Below are positions 14,991 through 24,602 of a stretch of DNA of 24,606 nt, piece by piece. Position 1 is the first letter of the stretch, and the number at the start of each line of letters is the position of its first letter. The DNA comes from Anaerofustis sp. GTDB lineage: Bacteria; Bacillota; Clostridia; Eubacteriales; Anaerofustaceae. The DNA lies in assembly GCF_019420015.1 (NCBI RefSeq), contig NZ_JAHZIA010000001.1:91096-115701 (forward strand). The letters are read 5' to 3'. The translations under genes were made by a program, and so were the position numbers. The notes beneath the pieces are model-generated. The model ran no database searches. It was not told where the DNA came from and was given only the letters and a program-made list of their open reading frames with translations.

Positions 14991-15021
14991 AAAAAGCGAC
15001 TGCCCCCATTTGAGCAATCGC
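14991..15021 (-). terminator. Intrinsic terminator between fibre and holin genes
   Basis: On the minus strand GCGATTGC (15021-15014) pairs with GCAGTCGC (15003-14996), with one G-U. TTTTT (14995-14991) follows. It lies about 19 nt after the fibre gene stop and overlaps no chosen gene. Confidence 0.78.
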
Positions 15022-15039
15022 TTGATCTAGCAATAAATA

Positions 15040-16929
15040 TTAAGCTGTGCGTTTCCACATATAACAGGTGATATATGGCTGTAAGTTGTTATGAGCACTT
15101 CCGCTTCCGGCAGACGCTGTTGAACCGGAAATTGTATGAGAGTGAGCCCCCGCACTGGTTGTTGCCTTGTTTGTAATGGCTGTATAACCGGATGTTGCAT
15201 CAATAATTACTTTATTTCCACTGCTTGCACCCCAAGTTGTCTTTTGATTCTTAAGGTTATGTGTATGTGAACCTGTTTCATTTGTTGCAAGCGTACCTTT
15301 TGCATGGGTATGTGATGGCATTTGTGCTGTCGTAAGTATTACGGTTGCTGCACCTCCGGTCTTTTCAACTGTAGCGAAATTTGTATCATTTGCATTGACA
15401 CCAACAGGCACTCTTCCGGTTCCCCAGGCAGTCCATGTTCCTCCAAAATAAGTGGACGGATTTGTGGAACTGACGCTCATATAAATACTTCCAACTGGAT
15501 ACATCTGTTCCATAATGAATTTTTTAAGCAGCTTTCCATAAACCTTTACATCCCACTTTTCAGATACTTCAAAACAGTTGTCTGTTTCAGACACCTTGCC
15601 AACGGCTACGCCTTTTCCTCCGCTTTTGAAGTCCATTACTACAGCGGCCGTTGAAACCACATCAACAACAGATATGGATGAGAAAGCATCGGTAATGGTA
15701 TATCTGATTTCATATGACGTTTCTGTTGAAATACTGCCTCCGCCAAAGGTAAAGGCAGTACCGCTGCTAAATGAAACATTTGCATTCGTCCATTCTGCAG
15801 TGCCGGATTTACGGTATTCTGTTTTTCTTGTCACTGTATTCTTGCTGCTGCATGATGCAAAGCTGTAAGATAGAAGACCTCTGACATATGTTCCATCATC
15901 ATTTGCAGTTCCATTGCTGGTCGCTCTCTGTGATTGATAGCTTGAAAAACTAGGGGCAGAATAGGCAATTACTGATATCGACACGGTTTTTGCATCAGAT
16001 ACTCTTCCCCTTGAATCAGTGACCGTTGCCGTGAAAGTAATCGTCCCGGACGAATTTAAAAAGCCCGTTGTAAGCGATGAAGCTGTTCCAGAATATCCAC
16101 CACCACTGATGTTATAAGATTTTACCGTTGAACCATAACTTCCGGCTGCTCCTTCAATTTTTAATGTTGCCCTGGATTTTGTCTGCACATAGATTCCCCA
16201 TGCTGACGGAACACTTCCATCTACTCTTGTTGCTGACAAATTGTCAATAACAGGCTTTACCGATGCCGGAACTGTCAAAGTATGCGTACAGGTCTTTGAC
16301 CCAACTTTCGTTGAGCCGCTATAGGTATCGCAAGTGATTGTGCAGGTACCGGATATGGCAGAAGGTATTTGATTTGCTAGCGATATAGGTGGTGTCCACG
16401 ATACCGATGTTGATGAAGTCTTGCTTGCAATCGTACCTGTTGCACTTCCAAATTTATAGGTCAATGTATGCGTAAAAGAAGATGATGCTCTGCTTATCGT
16501 AATTGTTGCAGCACTACCCATATTTACATTAGTCGCTGATGCCGAAGATGCTCTGGGAATTGTATTGAGCGTATGTGTACCGCTTGCAGACACACTGACC
16601 GCATAGGAATAAACGCCCGCCTCACAGCTTAAGCTAAAGGATTTTGTACCATCAGCGTTATGGGTAATCGTAGTTGAACCGGATGCGACTACCGTTCCGT
16701 TATACAATTTAATACGATTATCCGTTGAAGTCGAATATACCGTTGTACCATTAATAACAGCTTTGAACCCGCCTGCCATAACCCAAGAAGTAGTACTTCC
16801 TCCCGAACCTTTTAGTGTCCAGGCAATGGTAGATGTATTCTTTTCTATATTCTGACTGGAAAGCGTCCACGATAATGTAATGGAACGGCCTTCTTTTTGT
16901 CCTGTTGTGATACTTCCGCTTGAAGCCAT
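15040..16929 (-). CDS. Phage tail fibre/baseplate protein: DUF859 plus C-terminal collar domain
   Basis: 629 aa. The N-terminal 450 residues are Ser/Thr/Gly-rich beta-sandwich repeats of the DUF859 type known from siphophages of Firmicutes, ending in a short GGKGVAVGKV motif (437-446). From about 477 a receptor-binding collar-type domain follows: YPVGSIYMS, TYFGGTWTAWGTGRVPVG, histidine-rich SHTH and AHSH segments that often bind metal in trimeric fibre tips, and the closing NNLQPYITCYMWKR. Such proteins usually sit at the tail tip and touch the host surface. The ATG follows AAGGAGG. The region between 540 and 600 varies most in such families and is likely to set host range; this is inference. 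Confidence 0.9.
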   Translation of the reverse strand: MASSGSITTGQKEGRSITLSWTLSSQNIEKNTSTIAWTLKGSGGSTTSWVMAGGFKAVINGTTVYSTSTDNRIKLYNGTVVASGSTTITHNADGTKSFSLSCEAGVYSYAVSVSASGTHTLNTIPRASSASATNVNMGSAATITISRASSSFTHTLTYKFGSATGTIASKTSSTSVSWTPPISLANQIPSAISGTCTITCDTYSGSTKVGSKTCTHTLTVPASVKPVIDNLSATRVDGSVPSAWGIYVQTKSRATLKIEGAAGSYGSTVKSYNISGGGYSGTASSLTTGFLNSSGTITFTATVTDSRGRVSDAKTVSISVIAYSAPSFSSYQSQRATSNGTANDDGTYVRGLLSYSFASCSSKNTVTRKTEYRKSGTAEWTNANVSFSSGTAFTFGGGSISTETSYEIRYTITDAFSSISVVDVVSTAAVVMDFKSGGKGVAVGKVSETDNCFEVSEKWDVKVYGKLLKKFIMEQMYPVGSIYMSVSSTNPSTYFGGTWTAWGTGRVPVGVNANDTNFATVEKTGGAATVILTTAQMPSHTHAKGTLATNETGSHTHNLKNQKTTWGASSGNKVIIDATSGYTAITNKATTSAGAHSHTISGSTASAGSGSAHNNLQPYITCYMWKRTA

Positions 16930-16943
16930 GAATTAATCCTCCT

Positions 16944-17501
16944 TTATGATGCCGGCCCTCTCCACTTGATTGAAAGGTTTCCGTTAGTTCTTGGTATAAA
17001 ATCAAACCATCCCCTAGAGTCATTTCCAAGAGACAGCTTATTTCTAATTTCTGCATTCGTAATAACAAGACTCTGATTCGAAATGTAAGCAATCTTCTGT
17101 CCGTTCTCCTTAAAGGCAAGTTCATTATTAGAAAGCTCTGCTGTAAATGCATTACCGACTTTTCCAAGTTCAATAAGTGCTCCTTTAAATCTGATGTACT
17201 CTTCTAAAAGTTCTTGGTTTGAAGCCACGTTATTTTTAATTTCATCAGTAACAGCAGTGAAGTCCATACGAATCTCACTGCTGTTTTGTGTAATGCTTGT
17301 CTGAAAGTCCTGCTGAATTTTCTCCATATCAGATTTTTCTATATAGGTATCCTTTACAGAACTTAATATTTCATTGGATGTTTTGGTAATCTCAGAGTAG
17401 CACTCATGCACTTGAACTTTCAGTGTTTCTACATCACCCAAGGCATCCTCATAAGCCGCAACACTCTGAAATGTATGTTGACATGATGTAAGAAGTGCCA
17501 T
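16944..17501 (-). CDS. Small phage tail/baseplate protein, exact role unknown
   Basis: 185 aa. The first 20 residues (ALLTSCQHTFQ) resemble the beginning of the next upstream gene product (ATILTSSQQTFV). Residues 30-90 are helical and likely coiled coil. The last part (FKENGQKIAYISN, FDFIPRTNGNLSIKW) matches the end of minor tail proteins that finish with an IPR-NGNLSF/IKW motif. It may be a split-off C-terminal piece of a larger tail-tip protein. The ATG follows GGAGGTGG, 15 nt after the previous stop. Confidence 0.78.
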   Translation of the reverse strand: MALLTSCQHTFQSVAAYEDALGDVETLKVQVHECYSEITKTSNEILSSVKDTYIEKSDMEKIQQDFQTSITQNSSEIRMDFTAVTDEIKNNVASNQELLEEYIRFKGALIELGKVGNAFTAELSNNELAFKENGQKIAYISNQSLVITNAEIRNKLSLGNDSRGWFDFIPRTNGNLSIKWRGPAS

Positions 17502-17516
17502 TCAGACCACCTCCCA

Positions 17517-19331
17517 TCATTTTGAAACATCGCACTGCAATGTAAGTAAGCTGTCGATATCTTCTGCCGAAAGATAGATGACCTTACCCGTCTTGGAAAA
17601 GGTCACTTCTTTACCGTCTTTATCCTGTGCGTACCAGGTGTAAGTAAGGCTCTGCTTTTCTGTCGCATTCACCCACGTTGTTCCGTTATATTTTATCAAG
17701 GTTACTGTCTTTGCCGTATGGTCGACCTTATACCAGAACATTCCGCTTGTCGGAGTAGATGGTGCAGTTTCACTGATATTTCCGAGCAATGGATCCACTT
17801 CTTTCTGATTGGTACGAACGATAATATACGGTACTAAACCACCAAGATTATTCTTAACTGTATACCCTCCGATAGAGAGCATCTCCGATACATAAGGGTC
17901 TGACTTATCTTCCACTGTAATAACATCAACATAATTCTTTCCGCTATAGGTCATCGTGCATCGGTAGGACTGAATATTAACGATGTCTGCTCCGCTGACA
18001 GTCAGCGTACCCACTGTTGCTCCGCTGATATTCGTCCATGAACCACCAGAGTATTTTGCCCATTGATATGTGGCACTTGTAATAACAGATGAACCCACAT
18101 AGGCAGATGTTGCAAGCTGAATAGTTCCAGATTGATTCTGTACGATTGTTCCATTGGGTGCATAAACAGAAAATACAACTGCAGATGCACCATTGCTTCC
18201 TGCTTTGGATTTTGTCCATGTAAACACCTTTGTGATGGTTTTACCGGAAATAGTGAATGTAAGTGTAATATCACCTGAAAGTACTGATGCATTTCCAAGG
18301 TCGGAGGATGCCGCTACTGATAGTTCTAACTTTCCTGCCGCACTTGCTGTAGATGCTGTATTGGTTTTGACTGTGATGCCTGCAGGAAGTGTTCCCACAG
18401 CACAAGTACAAGCCGTCTGTGTAATACCGACATATCCTGTAAAAGGAATGGAAATCGTACTTGCAGCTGCTGTCTTTCCAGCAGAGGTACAGGCAATCGA
18501 CTGTGTTTCATTTCCAAGAACAACAGATAGACCTCCTGTTCCGGCAGAACCCGGATTACCCTTATCACCTTTAGCACCATCATAGATTTTCGTAATTGTG
18601 ATAGTATCGAATACATCACTCTCTGAAGTTGTTACTCTAATCTGTGCCACATTGTTTACAAAAATATTATGGGCAGGCTTTACTACCAATGTTCCGCCTG
18701 TAATGGAAGTATTATCGGAAGTTGTCGGATAATCCGTCCATGTTCCACTATTGTTTTTATACTGCCATTTGGCAACAGTTACACCTTGCACCTGTGCAGT
18801 AAGTGTTGCCTGCGATGCACCAACAAGAGCCTGTGAAGTATCATACTTAAAGACATAAGTGTCACTGCTTACGGTACATAATTTTGCATTTGCCGCATTC
18901 TTCACCAAGGTATAGGTAATATCGGCAGTAATGTTTATCGTATTCTTGGTTTCAGAATCATAGTAGCTGATATAGCAGATGTAGGTAATCATGCCGGAGC
19001 TTGATGCTGACAGCTTATTCTGATTGACCGTCAATACTCCATTTTTCACTGTTTCACCACTTGTCAATGCTGTTTCAGAAGATACACCATCTTTTCTCTT
19101 CCATGAAATCGTTACGCCGCTTGCTGTCGGAGATACATTTGTCTGGTCAAGGAACAGCACAGGTGTCAGTACAAGATTCGTGCTTGCCCAGCTAGGAGCG
19201 TAAGTATGCGGCAGTACATTTGGATCTTCACTTTGCGTCTTCGGAAGATTGGATGTAATATATGCCGATAATTTTCTCTGATCCGTAATGTCAACAAAGG
19301 TCTGCTGACTGGATGTTAAAATGGTTGCCAT
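17517..19331 (-). CDS. Phage minor structural (tail-tip) protein with Ig-like repeats and a short collagen-like motif
   Basis: 604 aa, Thr/Ser-rich. After an N-terminal LTSSQQTFVDITDQRKLSAY element come several Ig-like beta domains (about 60-145, 150-250, 270-385, 390-475). A short collagen-like GAKGDKGNPGSAG (252-264) and a C-terminal part with WYKVDHTAKTVTLIKYNGTTW follow the pattern of tail-tip proteins. It probably adorns the tail tip and helps bind the cell surface. The start ATG follows AAGGAGG. It lies between the Tal and the 185-aa gene with short gaps. Confidence 0.82.
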   Translation of the reverse strand: MATILTSSQQTFVDITDQRKLSAYITSNLPKTQSEDPNVLPHTYAPSWASTNLVLTPVLFLDQTNVSPTASGVTISWKRKDGVSSETALTSGETVKNGVLTVNQNKLSASSSGMITYICYISYYDSETKNTINITADITYTLVKNAANAKLCTVSSDTYVFKYDTSQALVGASQATLTAQVQGVTVAKWQYKNNSGTWTDYPTTSDNTSITGGTLVVKPAHNIFVNNVAQIRVTTSESDVFDTITITKIYDGAKGDKGNPGSAGTGGLSVVLGNETQSIACTSAGKTAAASTISIPFTGYVGITQTACTCAVGTLPAGITVKTNTASTASAAGKLELSVAASSDLGNASVLSGDITLTFTISGKTITKVFTWTKSKAGSNGASAVVFSVYAPNGTIVQNQSGTIQLATSAYVGSSVITSATYQWAKYSGGSWTNISGATVGTLTVSGADIVNIQSYRCTMTYSGKNYVDVITVEDKSDPYVSEMLSIGGYTVKNNLGGLVPYIIVRTNQKEVDPLLGNISETAPSTPTSGMFWYKVDHTAKTVTLIKYNGTTWVNATEKQSLTYTWYAQDKDGKEVTFSKTGKVIYLSAEDIDSLLTLQCDVSK

Positions 19332-19345
19332 TTGAAAATTCCTCC

Positions 19346-20803
19346 TTAAATTTTTACTTCACAATAAAAGGACGCATTGTCATATACGTCCTCGGTAGTA
19401 ATCGTTATTTGTTTCATACCGATATGGTTCTTATCCCACTCGGCATCTGCCTCTTCATCGGAAGACTTTCTATGCCAGATAAAGCATTCTGCCGATAAAG
19501 TATCCGTTATGTCTTTATCCCAGGAATAGACCTTACACAGCATCGTGCTTTTCTGACCTTTGTTTTTGAAGATGTTTACTCCATTCACAACAAGTTCAGT
19601 TCTGTACATCTTATTTGCATTGATGGAATCAATCTCCCCATGAATGCTTTCTATCTGATAGGTCTTGCCAAGGAGGTCATCTTCCAGTGCTGAGATGTTT
19701 TTATCCTGCTTTACTGTCTGCGATGTCAATGTAATGCCGCTTGCACCAATCGTTATTGTATTCCCAGCAGGATTTAGATAATCTCTTGTTTTGCTGACAA
19801 CAAGATATGTTCCGTTTATGCCATGTGGCTTTGAGATGCATTCCACATACATCCTTGCCCGTATATCTCCGATATCCGCACCTGCATCAGATTCATCTAC
19901 AATGACAAGTTCAATGCTTGTGACTCCCTGAGTCATATCGGAAAGGCGGCTCTTTGCTTTCCTTAGAAGATTTCCGGGAAGTGTTACATCATCCCAGACT
20001 TCCGTAACCCATATCCAGCCGATTTCTTTAACGGATAGTTCATCATAGATATAGTTCCTGCCATCATTGACAGAAGTAATATCTACCCGTTCATCTAATT
20101 CCGTTTCATTGCCTTCTTCGTCAACAACTGATTTCTTTGCTCCAAGAGGAATCAGTGCAGTCGCTCTTTCCGTATGGTCTTTGGTAATCTTGACATCAAT
20201 GATGTTCTTGCCAAATTCTACGGTCTGCAGTGACTTTAATTTGAAGTCCTCAAGATAGTCAATGTACTTTCCGTCTTTTTCATATCGCACCTGCAGATAA
20301 CCTCCATGTGTACCTATCAGCTTATTCTTGATAGCATCCAATGTAACGGTATAATCGGAACTGCTGTAAGAAACATAGTCATTATCATCGGTTACAGTGA
20401 CATTCCCGATTTTGAACTGTTTCTGCTTTTCCACACTATTATTATGAACGGAAATAAACTGTTCAAATAATCCTCTCAGCGTACCTTTATATGAAAAAGG
20501 TGGCTGCAAGGTATCCTTCAGATAAGCAAGTGCTGATTCACAAGTCCAGGTATGAGTGTTATAAAAATCTGAACCATCATCAAGTGCCCTTCCTTCAAAT
20601 ACCACCTCGTCATCCTTTTTGCACTGAATCACAGACGCCATCGGTTTAATGGAATCAATGTACGGATGATTAAATGGGGCAGAGAGTGTAAAGCTGTCGA
20701 TGTTTTCTGCATCTTCACTGACTACTGCCTGCGTAATAGCAAGTTTTGATAAATTAGGATGATAAAAAATCTGACCGTCCACATATACTTTGAATACACT
20801 CAT
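19346..20803 (-). CDS. Phage tail-associated hub protein (Tal-like, prophage endopeptidase tail N-terminal domain)
   Basis: 485 aa from ATG 20803. This start gives an ATGA overlap with the Dit gene and 6 nt spacing to GGGAGGG; the ATG at 20809 is too close to that site. The N-terminal 350 residues (FKVYVDGQIFYHP, VVFEGRALDDG, YKGTLRGLFEQFI, THGGYLQVRYE) follow the gp27/Tal hub fold that closes the tail tube. The usual lysozyme or peptidase domain after the hub is not seen: the C-terminal 130 residues look like a beta-rich linker. Position directly after Dit is the usual one. Confidence 0.88.
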   Translation of the reverse strand: MSVFKVYVDGQIFYHPNLSKLAITQAVVSEDAENIDSFTLSAPFNHPYIDSIKPMASVIQCKKDDEVVFEGRALDDGSDFYNTHTWTCESALAYLKDTLQPPFSYKGTLRGLFEQFISVHNNSVEKQKQFKIGNVTVTDDNDYVSYSSSDYTVTLDAIKNKLIGTHGGYLQVRYEKDGKYIDYLEDFKLKSLQTVEFGKNIIDVKITKDHTERATALIPLGAKKSVVDEEGNETELDERVDITSVNDGRNYIYDELSVKEIGWIWVTEVWDDVTLPGNLLRKAKSRLSDMTQGVTSIELVIVDESDAGADIGDIRARMYVECISKPHGINGTYLVVSKTRDYLNPAGNTITIGASGITLTSQTVKQDKNISALEDDLLGKTYQIESIHGEIDSINANKMYRTELVVNGVNIFKNKGQKSTMLCKVYSWDKDITDTLSAECFIWHRKSSDEEADAEWDKNHIGMKQITITTEDVYDNASFYCEVKI

Positions 20804-21450
20804 AGGCATCCCTCCCTATAGCGGAATGTGGTATTGCCACTGCTTTCAACCTTGATGCTGTTATTTCCGTGAGTTAGCTGCAGCTCCGGAATCACCCATG
20901 TACCGCTGCTCAGTGTCTTATGAAAAGTATCTGTTCCTATCTTCCATGAAAGTGCTGTATCAGCTGTTGTTATCACAGTAGGAACTACAGGCATATAATC
21001 ACTTACAAGCACCACTGTTCCGCTTCCAGAAAAAACAACCTCCGTCATATCCACATGGTATCTATAGGAATCTGCATCACTGCTTTCCATCACAAGCTGA
21101 CCTTTTCCGGTAAGCGGATCATAGGAAGATGACAGCTGCAAAGTTCCCACTGCATAAAGATTTGGTTCTTCGCTCGTCCTTACTCTACACAGTCTTCCGG
21201 CATAGCGATTACTCATCTTGGCAGTAAGTTCATCAAACTTTACTCTTGTTCCAAGCATAGAGAATGTCAAAGTAAAGGCTCTCGGTTTGAAAGATACCAA
21301 GCCAAGAGCCTCGTTAAATCGGATAGGAGAATTGCGTCCTGGTACAGTAACCGTTTCTGCCTGTGACTGCGGTATCGGAAAATCGACCGTTTCTCTTACC
21401 CATCCATTCTTAAGCATGGATTCATCATCAATATAAATATCCGGTATCAT
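20800..21450 (-). CDS. Distal tail protein (Dit-like, siphovirus tail component)
   Basis: 216 aa. The Dit ring joins the tail tube to the tip. The N-terminal part has the typical GWVRETVDFPIP and VTVPGRNSPIRFNEALG pattern, followed by a beta-rich body and a galectin-like C-terminal half. The ATG overlaps the stop of the tape measure gene (ATGA), and its own stop overlaps the hub gene (ATGA), so the three are translationally coupled. Confidence 0.88.
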   Translation of the reverse strand: MIPDIYIDDESMLKNGWVRETVDFPIPQSQAETVTVPGRNSPIRFNEALGLVSFKPRAFTLTFSMLGTRVKFDELTAKMSNRYAGRLCRVRTSEEPNLYAVGTLQLSSSYDPLTGKGQLVMESSDADSYRYHVDMTEVVFSGSGTVVLVSDYMPVVPTVITTADTALSWKIGTDTFHKTLSSGTWVIPELQLTHGNNSIKVESSGNTTFRYREGCL

Positions 21451-24400
21451 AGTGCAAGCCTCCTTGTTATCTTCTGCTGTTTTCCAAGTCCGTCATCAAT
21501 GGCCGGAAGCAAATGTCCTACAAGCGTTCCATCTTCCAGATAAATTCCCTTAGAACTATTGTCTGCAATAATGGCCAGATACTTTTCCATACCGCTCATA
21601 TTCAGTTTGCTGTCAAGCATTGACTCAAGCTGTTTATAGAATCCGGAAAGCGGAAGTATCGCCTCTGCTCCTGCTTCTCCTCCCATCATAAGAGAAGAAC
21701 CGTTCATGCCAAACGCAGTCGGTTTTGTCATGATACCGCCTTCCTTATACCAATCAATTGAAAGATGCGGTACGGACGGAGGTGCAATAGAAAGCTTGCC
21801 TGTCACTTTGAAATGCGGCAGCTTAATCTTAGGAAGTGACAGTTTCATGCCGGAGAAGAATCCCTTAATGGCATCAACCACACTCTTGACTTTATTTTTT
21901 ACCGCCTCAATCGGTGTAATAATAGCCGACTTGATTCCATTCCATACAGAGGTGGCAGTACTCTTGATGCTGTTAAACACAGAGGATACCGTACTTTTCA
22001 CAGCATTAAATACTGTGCTGACCGTATTCTTAATAGCATTAACCGGAGTCGTAACGGCAGTCTTTATCGCATTCCATACTGTAGTCGCTGTGTTTTTGAT
22101 TGCATTAAATACTGTGGTTACAACTGTTTTGATAGCATTCACCACCGTTGTCACAACCGACTTTATGGCATTCCAAACCGTAGTAAATACTGTCTTGATA
22201 GCATTCATCACGGTGCTGACAACGGACGAAACTGCATTGATTACGGTTGTAACCTTTTCTTTGATTGCATCCCAAACAGCAATAACAATTTCCTTACAGT
22301 TCTCCCAAATAAATCGGAATGGCAAAGTGATGATGTCAAATGCCGCCTCAAGGATAGATGCAATAAACATAATCCCTGTTTGGACGGTATTCTTGATGCC
22401 TTCCCATAGGTTTGTAAAAAAGGTGGAAATACCCGTCCAGATGCCGACAAAGAAATCCTTAATGCCTGTCCATACTTCATTCCACGATGTGCCAAACCAT
22501 CCAAGCACTACATCTGCAATATTTCTTATTGCATTCATATAGTTGGTAAAGGTATTCTTGATGAAATCCCAAACCGAACCGAAGATGCCTTTGACACCTT
22601 CCCATACCTGCGACCAGTTGCCGGTAAAGATACCGATAAATACATCAAGGATTCCAGTGATAACTCCAAGAACACCCTCCAGAATATTGGCAATCTGCGT
22701 AAACACGCCTTCAAACACCGGAGCAAGGAAACTGCATAATGCGTTCCAAATGGCAGATACAACTTCCTTGAAGTTCTGGAAATCAAAGCCTAATGCATTG
22801 AGTCTGTCTGTGATGCCTTTTGCAAATCCGCTGAAGATTTCTTTGATGCGATTCCAGATAGCAATAATACTGTCACGGAACTCCTCATTCGTTTTCCATA
22901 GATGGATAAAAGCTGCAACGACAGGTGCGGAGATGCCGCCAATTGCCGCACCAACCTTTCCCATAACACCGGATAGTCCTCCGGCATTAGAAATAAGGCT
23001 TGTTATCTTCAAACCAAACTTACTGAACGCCTGCATGGCCACACCGACTTTTGATATGACCGTTCCAAGAATTACAAGTACCGGTCCCAGTGCAGCTACA
23101 AAAAGACCAATCTTTACAATGACCTGCCTTGTACCTTCATCAAGGTTATTCAGCCAATCTACGAAAGACTGAACCTTTGCCACGATATTCTTTATCATCG
23201 GCATGAGTGCTTCACCGATAGAAATGGCAAATCCCTCAACTGCCGACTTTAAAATGGTAAGCTGACCTTTTAAGTTATCAAGCTGCGTATCAGCCATTTG
23301 CTGTGCCGCTCCGCCACTGTTTTCAATAGCAGTCTGCAAATCCGTCCAGGTATCCCCTGTATTGGCAAGCAGTGCATTTACTGATGAAAGATCGGTCTTA
23401 TTAAAAATCTTGCTGATGATGTTTGCTTTTTCTTCGGAGGTCATGCCATCCATTGAAGAATTCAAATCTCCAAGAATATCATTCAGACTCCTCATATTTC
23501 CTTCGGAATCATAGACAGATACACCTAATTGATTCATGAGTTTCGATGCACCGTCAGTAGGATTTTGAAGTGAAAGAATAACGTTTCTTAAATGCGTACC
23601 ACCCTCTGCACCTTTAATACCGTTGTTTGCAAGAATACCAAGTGCAGTGTTAAGTTCTGCTGTTCCGCCTTTAACGGATTTTGCTGTAGCACCGATTGTA
23701 AGAATACCTTCACCAAGCTGACCAACGGAGGTGTTGGTAGTTGATGCAGTTTTTGCCATCTGGTCAACCATCTTGTCGGCATCTTTCACTTCCATACCAA
23801 GAGCAGACATCGCATCCGTTACCATATCCGATGCAGATGCAAGATCAATATTACCTGCTGCCGCTAAGTTAAGAACGATCGGAAGCGTGTCACACATCTG
23901 CTGTGTATCATATCCGGCAAGTGCTAAATAATTTAAAGCCTCAGCACACTCACTTGCAGAATATGCTGTTTTTGCACCCATCGTCTTTGCAAGGTCGGAC
24001 AATGTATCCATTGTATTAACAGACTGACCATTTACCTTGGACATGGAATCTTTGGTAATTCCCATCGTAGCCTGTACCTGGCTCATGGAAGATTCAAAAT
24101 CAGCGGCAGTCTTTACTGCAGCACCGCCCATCGCAGTTACCGCTGCCGATGCAACAGATACTTTCTTGCCGGCATTCGTAACTCCATTACCGAAAGACTC
24201 AACCTTTGAACCGACCTCACCTATTTTTGTAAGAGTCTGATTAGTCTTAGATGCCTGGGATTCCAGTCGTTTGAGTTCTGCCTCAGTTTCTGCAATCTCT
24301 CTTTGAAGGGCATCGTACTGTTCCTGTGAAATCTCGCCTTTTTGCAGCTGTTCGTTTGCTTGCTCTGCGGCAGTTTTTAATGTAGCAAGTTTCTCTTTGG

Positions 24401-24602
24401 TTTCACCAATAGCCTGCGTTAACAGTTTCTGTTTCTGAGCAAGCAGATTTGTATTTGTAGGATCTAGTTTTAGAAGTCTTTCAACATCCTTTAATGCAGA
24501 CTGCGTATTTTTAATCTGTCCGTTGACTCCCTTAAGGGCAGTCTGCAGCTTGGTAGTATCACCGCCAATTTCGACAGTGATACCTTTGATTCTGTTTGCC
24601 AT
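21447..24602 (-). CDS. Phage tail tape measure protein (TP901 family)
   Basis: 1051 aa. It sets tail length and lines the tube for DNA passage. It begins ANRIKGITVEIGGDTTKLQ, a usual start for this family, and the ATG lies only 4 nt from the window edge, so the ribosome binding site is not seen. Residues 20-125 form a long coiled coil. The TP901 core spans about 165-490 (AADFESSMSQVQATMG, ALNYLALAGYD, GAEGGTHLRN). Hydrophobic segments follow around 495-580. From about 640 to 900 the chain is an array of 11-residue units with aromatic residues at fixed places; the best part is at 769-900. The C-terminal part has GGIMTKPTAFGMNG and GGEAGAEAILPL, common in these proteins. Confidence 0.95.
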   Translation of the reverse strand: MANRIKGITVEIGGDTTKLQTALKGVNGQIKNTQSALKDVERLLKLDPTNTNLLAQKQKLLTQAIGETKEKLATLKTAAEQANEQLQKGEISQEQYDALQREIAETEAELKRLESQASKTNQTLTKIGEVGSKVESFGNGVTNAGKKVSVASAAVTAMGGAAVKTAADFESSMSQVQATMGITKDSMSKVNGQSVNTMDTLSDLAKTMGAKTAYSASECAEALNYLALAGYDTQQMCDTLPIVLNLAAAGNIDLASASDMVTDAMSALGMEVKDADKMVDQMAKTASTTNTSVGQLGEGILTIGATAKSVKGGTAELNTALGILANNGIKGAEGGTHLRNVILSLQNPTDGASKLMNQLGVSVYDSEGNMRSLNDILGDLNSSMDGMTSEEKANIISKIFNKTDLSSVNALLANTGDTWTDLQTAIENSGGAAQQMADTQLDNLKGQLTILKSAVEGFAISIGEALMPMIKNIVAKVQSFVDWLNNLDEGTRQVIVKIGLFVAALGPVLVILGTVISKVGVAMQAFSKFGLKITSLISNAGGLSGVMGKVGAAIGGISAPVVAAFIHLWKTNEEFRDSIIAIWNRIKEIFSGFAKGITDRLNALGFDFQNFKEVVSAIWNALCSFLAPVFEGVFTQIANILEGVLGVITGILDVFIGIFTGNWSQVWEGVKGIFGSVWDFIKNTFTNYMNAIRNIADVVLGWFGTSWNEVWTGIKDFFVGIWTGISTFFTNLWEGIKNTVQTGIMFIASILEAAFDIITLPFRFIWENCKEIVIAVWDAIKEKVTTVINAVSSVVSTVMNAIKTVFTTVWNAIKSVVTTVVNAIKTVVTTVFNAIKNTATTVWNAIKTAVTTPVNAIKNTVSTVFNAVKSTVSSVFNSIKSTATSVWNGIKSAIITPIEAVKNKVKSVVDAIKGFFSGMKLSLPKIKLPHFKVTGKLSIAPPSVPHLSIDWYKEGGIMTKPTAFGMNGSSLMMGGEAGAEAILPLSGFYKQLESMLDSKLNMSGMEKYLAIIADNSSKGIYLEDGTLVGHLLPAIDDGLGKQQKITRRLAL
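21901..22296 (-). repeat. Twelve 33-bp tandem units inside the tape measure gene
   Basis: Reading from 21901, units of exactly 33 bp follow one another, most starting with a variant of ATAGCATT and ending in a TCTTG-like sequence. They encode the 11-residue pattern TTV-W/F-NAIK-x-x-V. The copies differ in sequence, but period and aromatic position are strict. Array length is expected to follow tail length. Confidence 0.85.

Noticed and set aside
21901..22296. Regular 33-bp periodicity, considered as a CRISPR array
   Set aside because: Units are contiguous without spacers, diverged, and in frame within a tape measure gene.
21706..22542. 278-aa plus-strand open frame with repetitive hydrophobic residues
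   Set aside because: It lies wholly antisense to the 33-bp repeat array of the tape measure gene; the regular codon pattern keeps the opposite frame open. It has no ribosome binding site of note.
22543..23172. 209-aa plus-strand open frame
   Set aside because: Antisense shadow of the tape measure gene, with no recognisable domain and no gene on that strand nearby.
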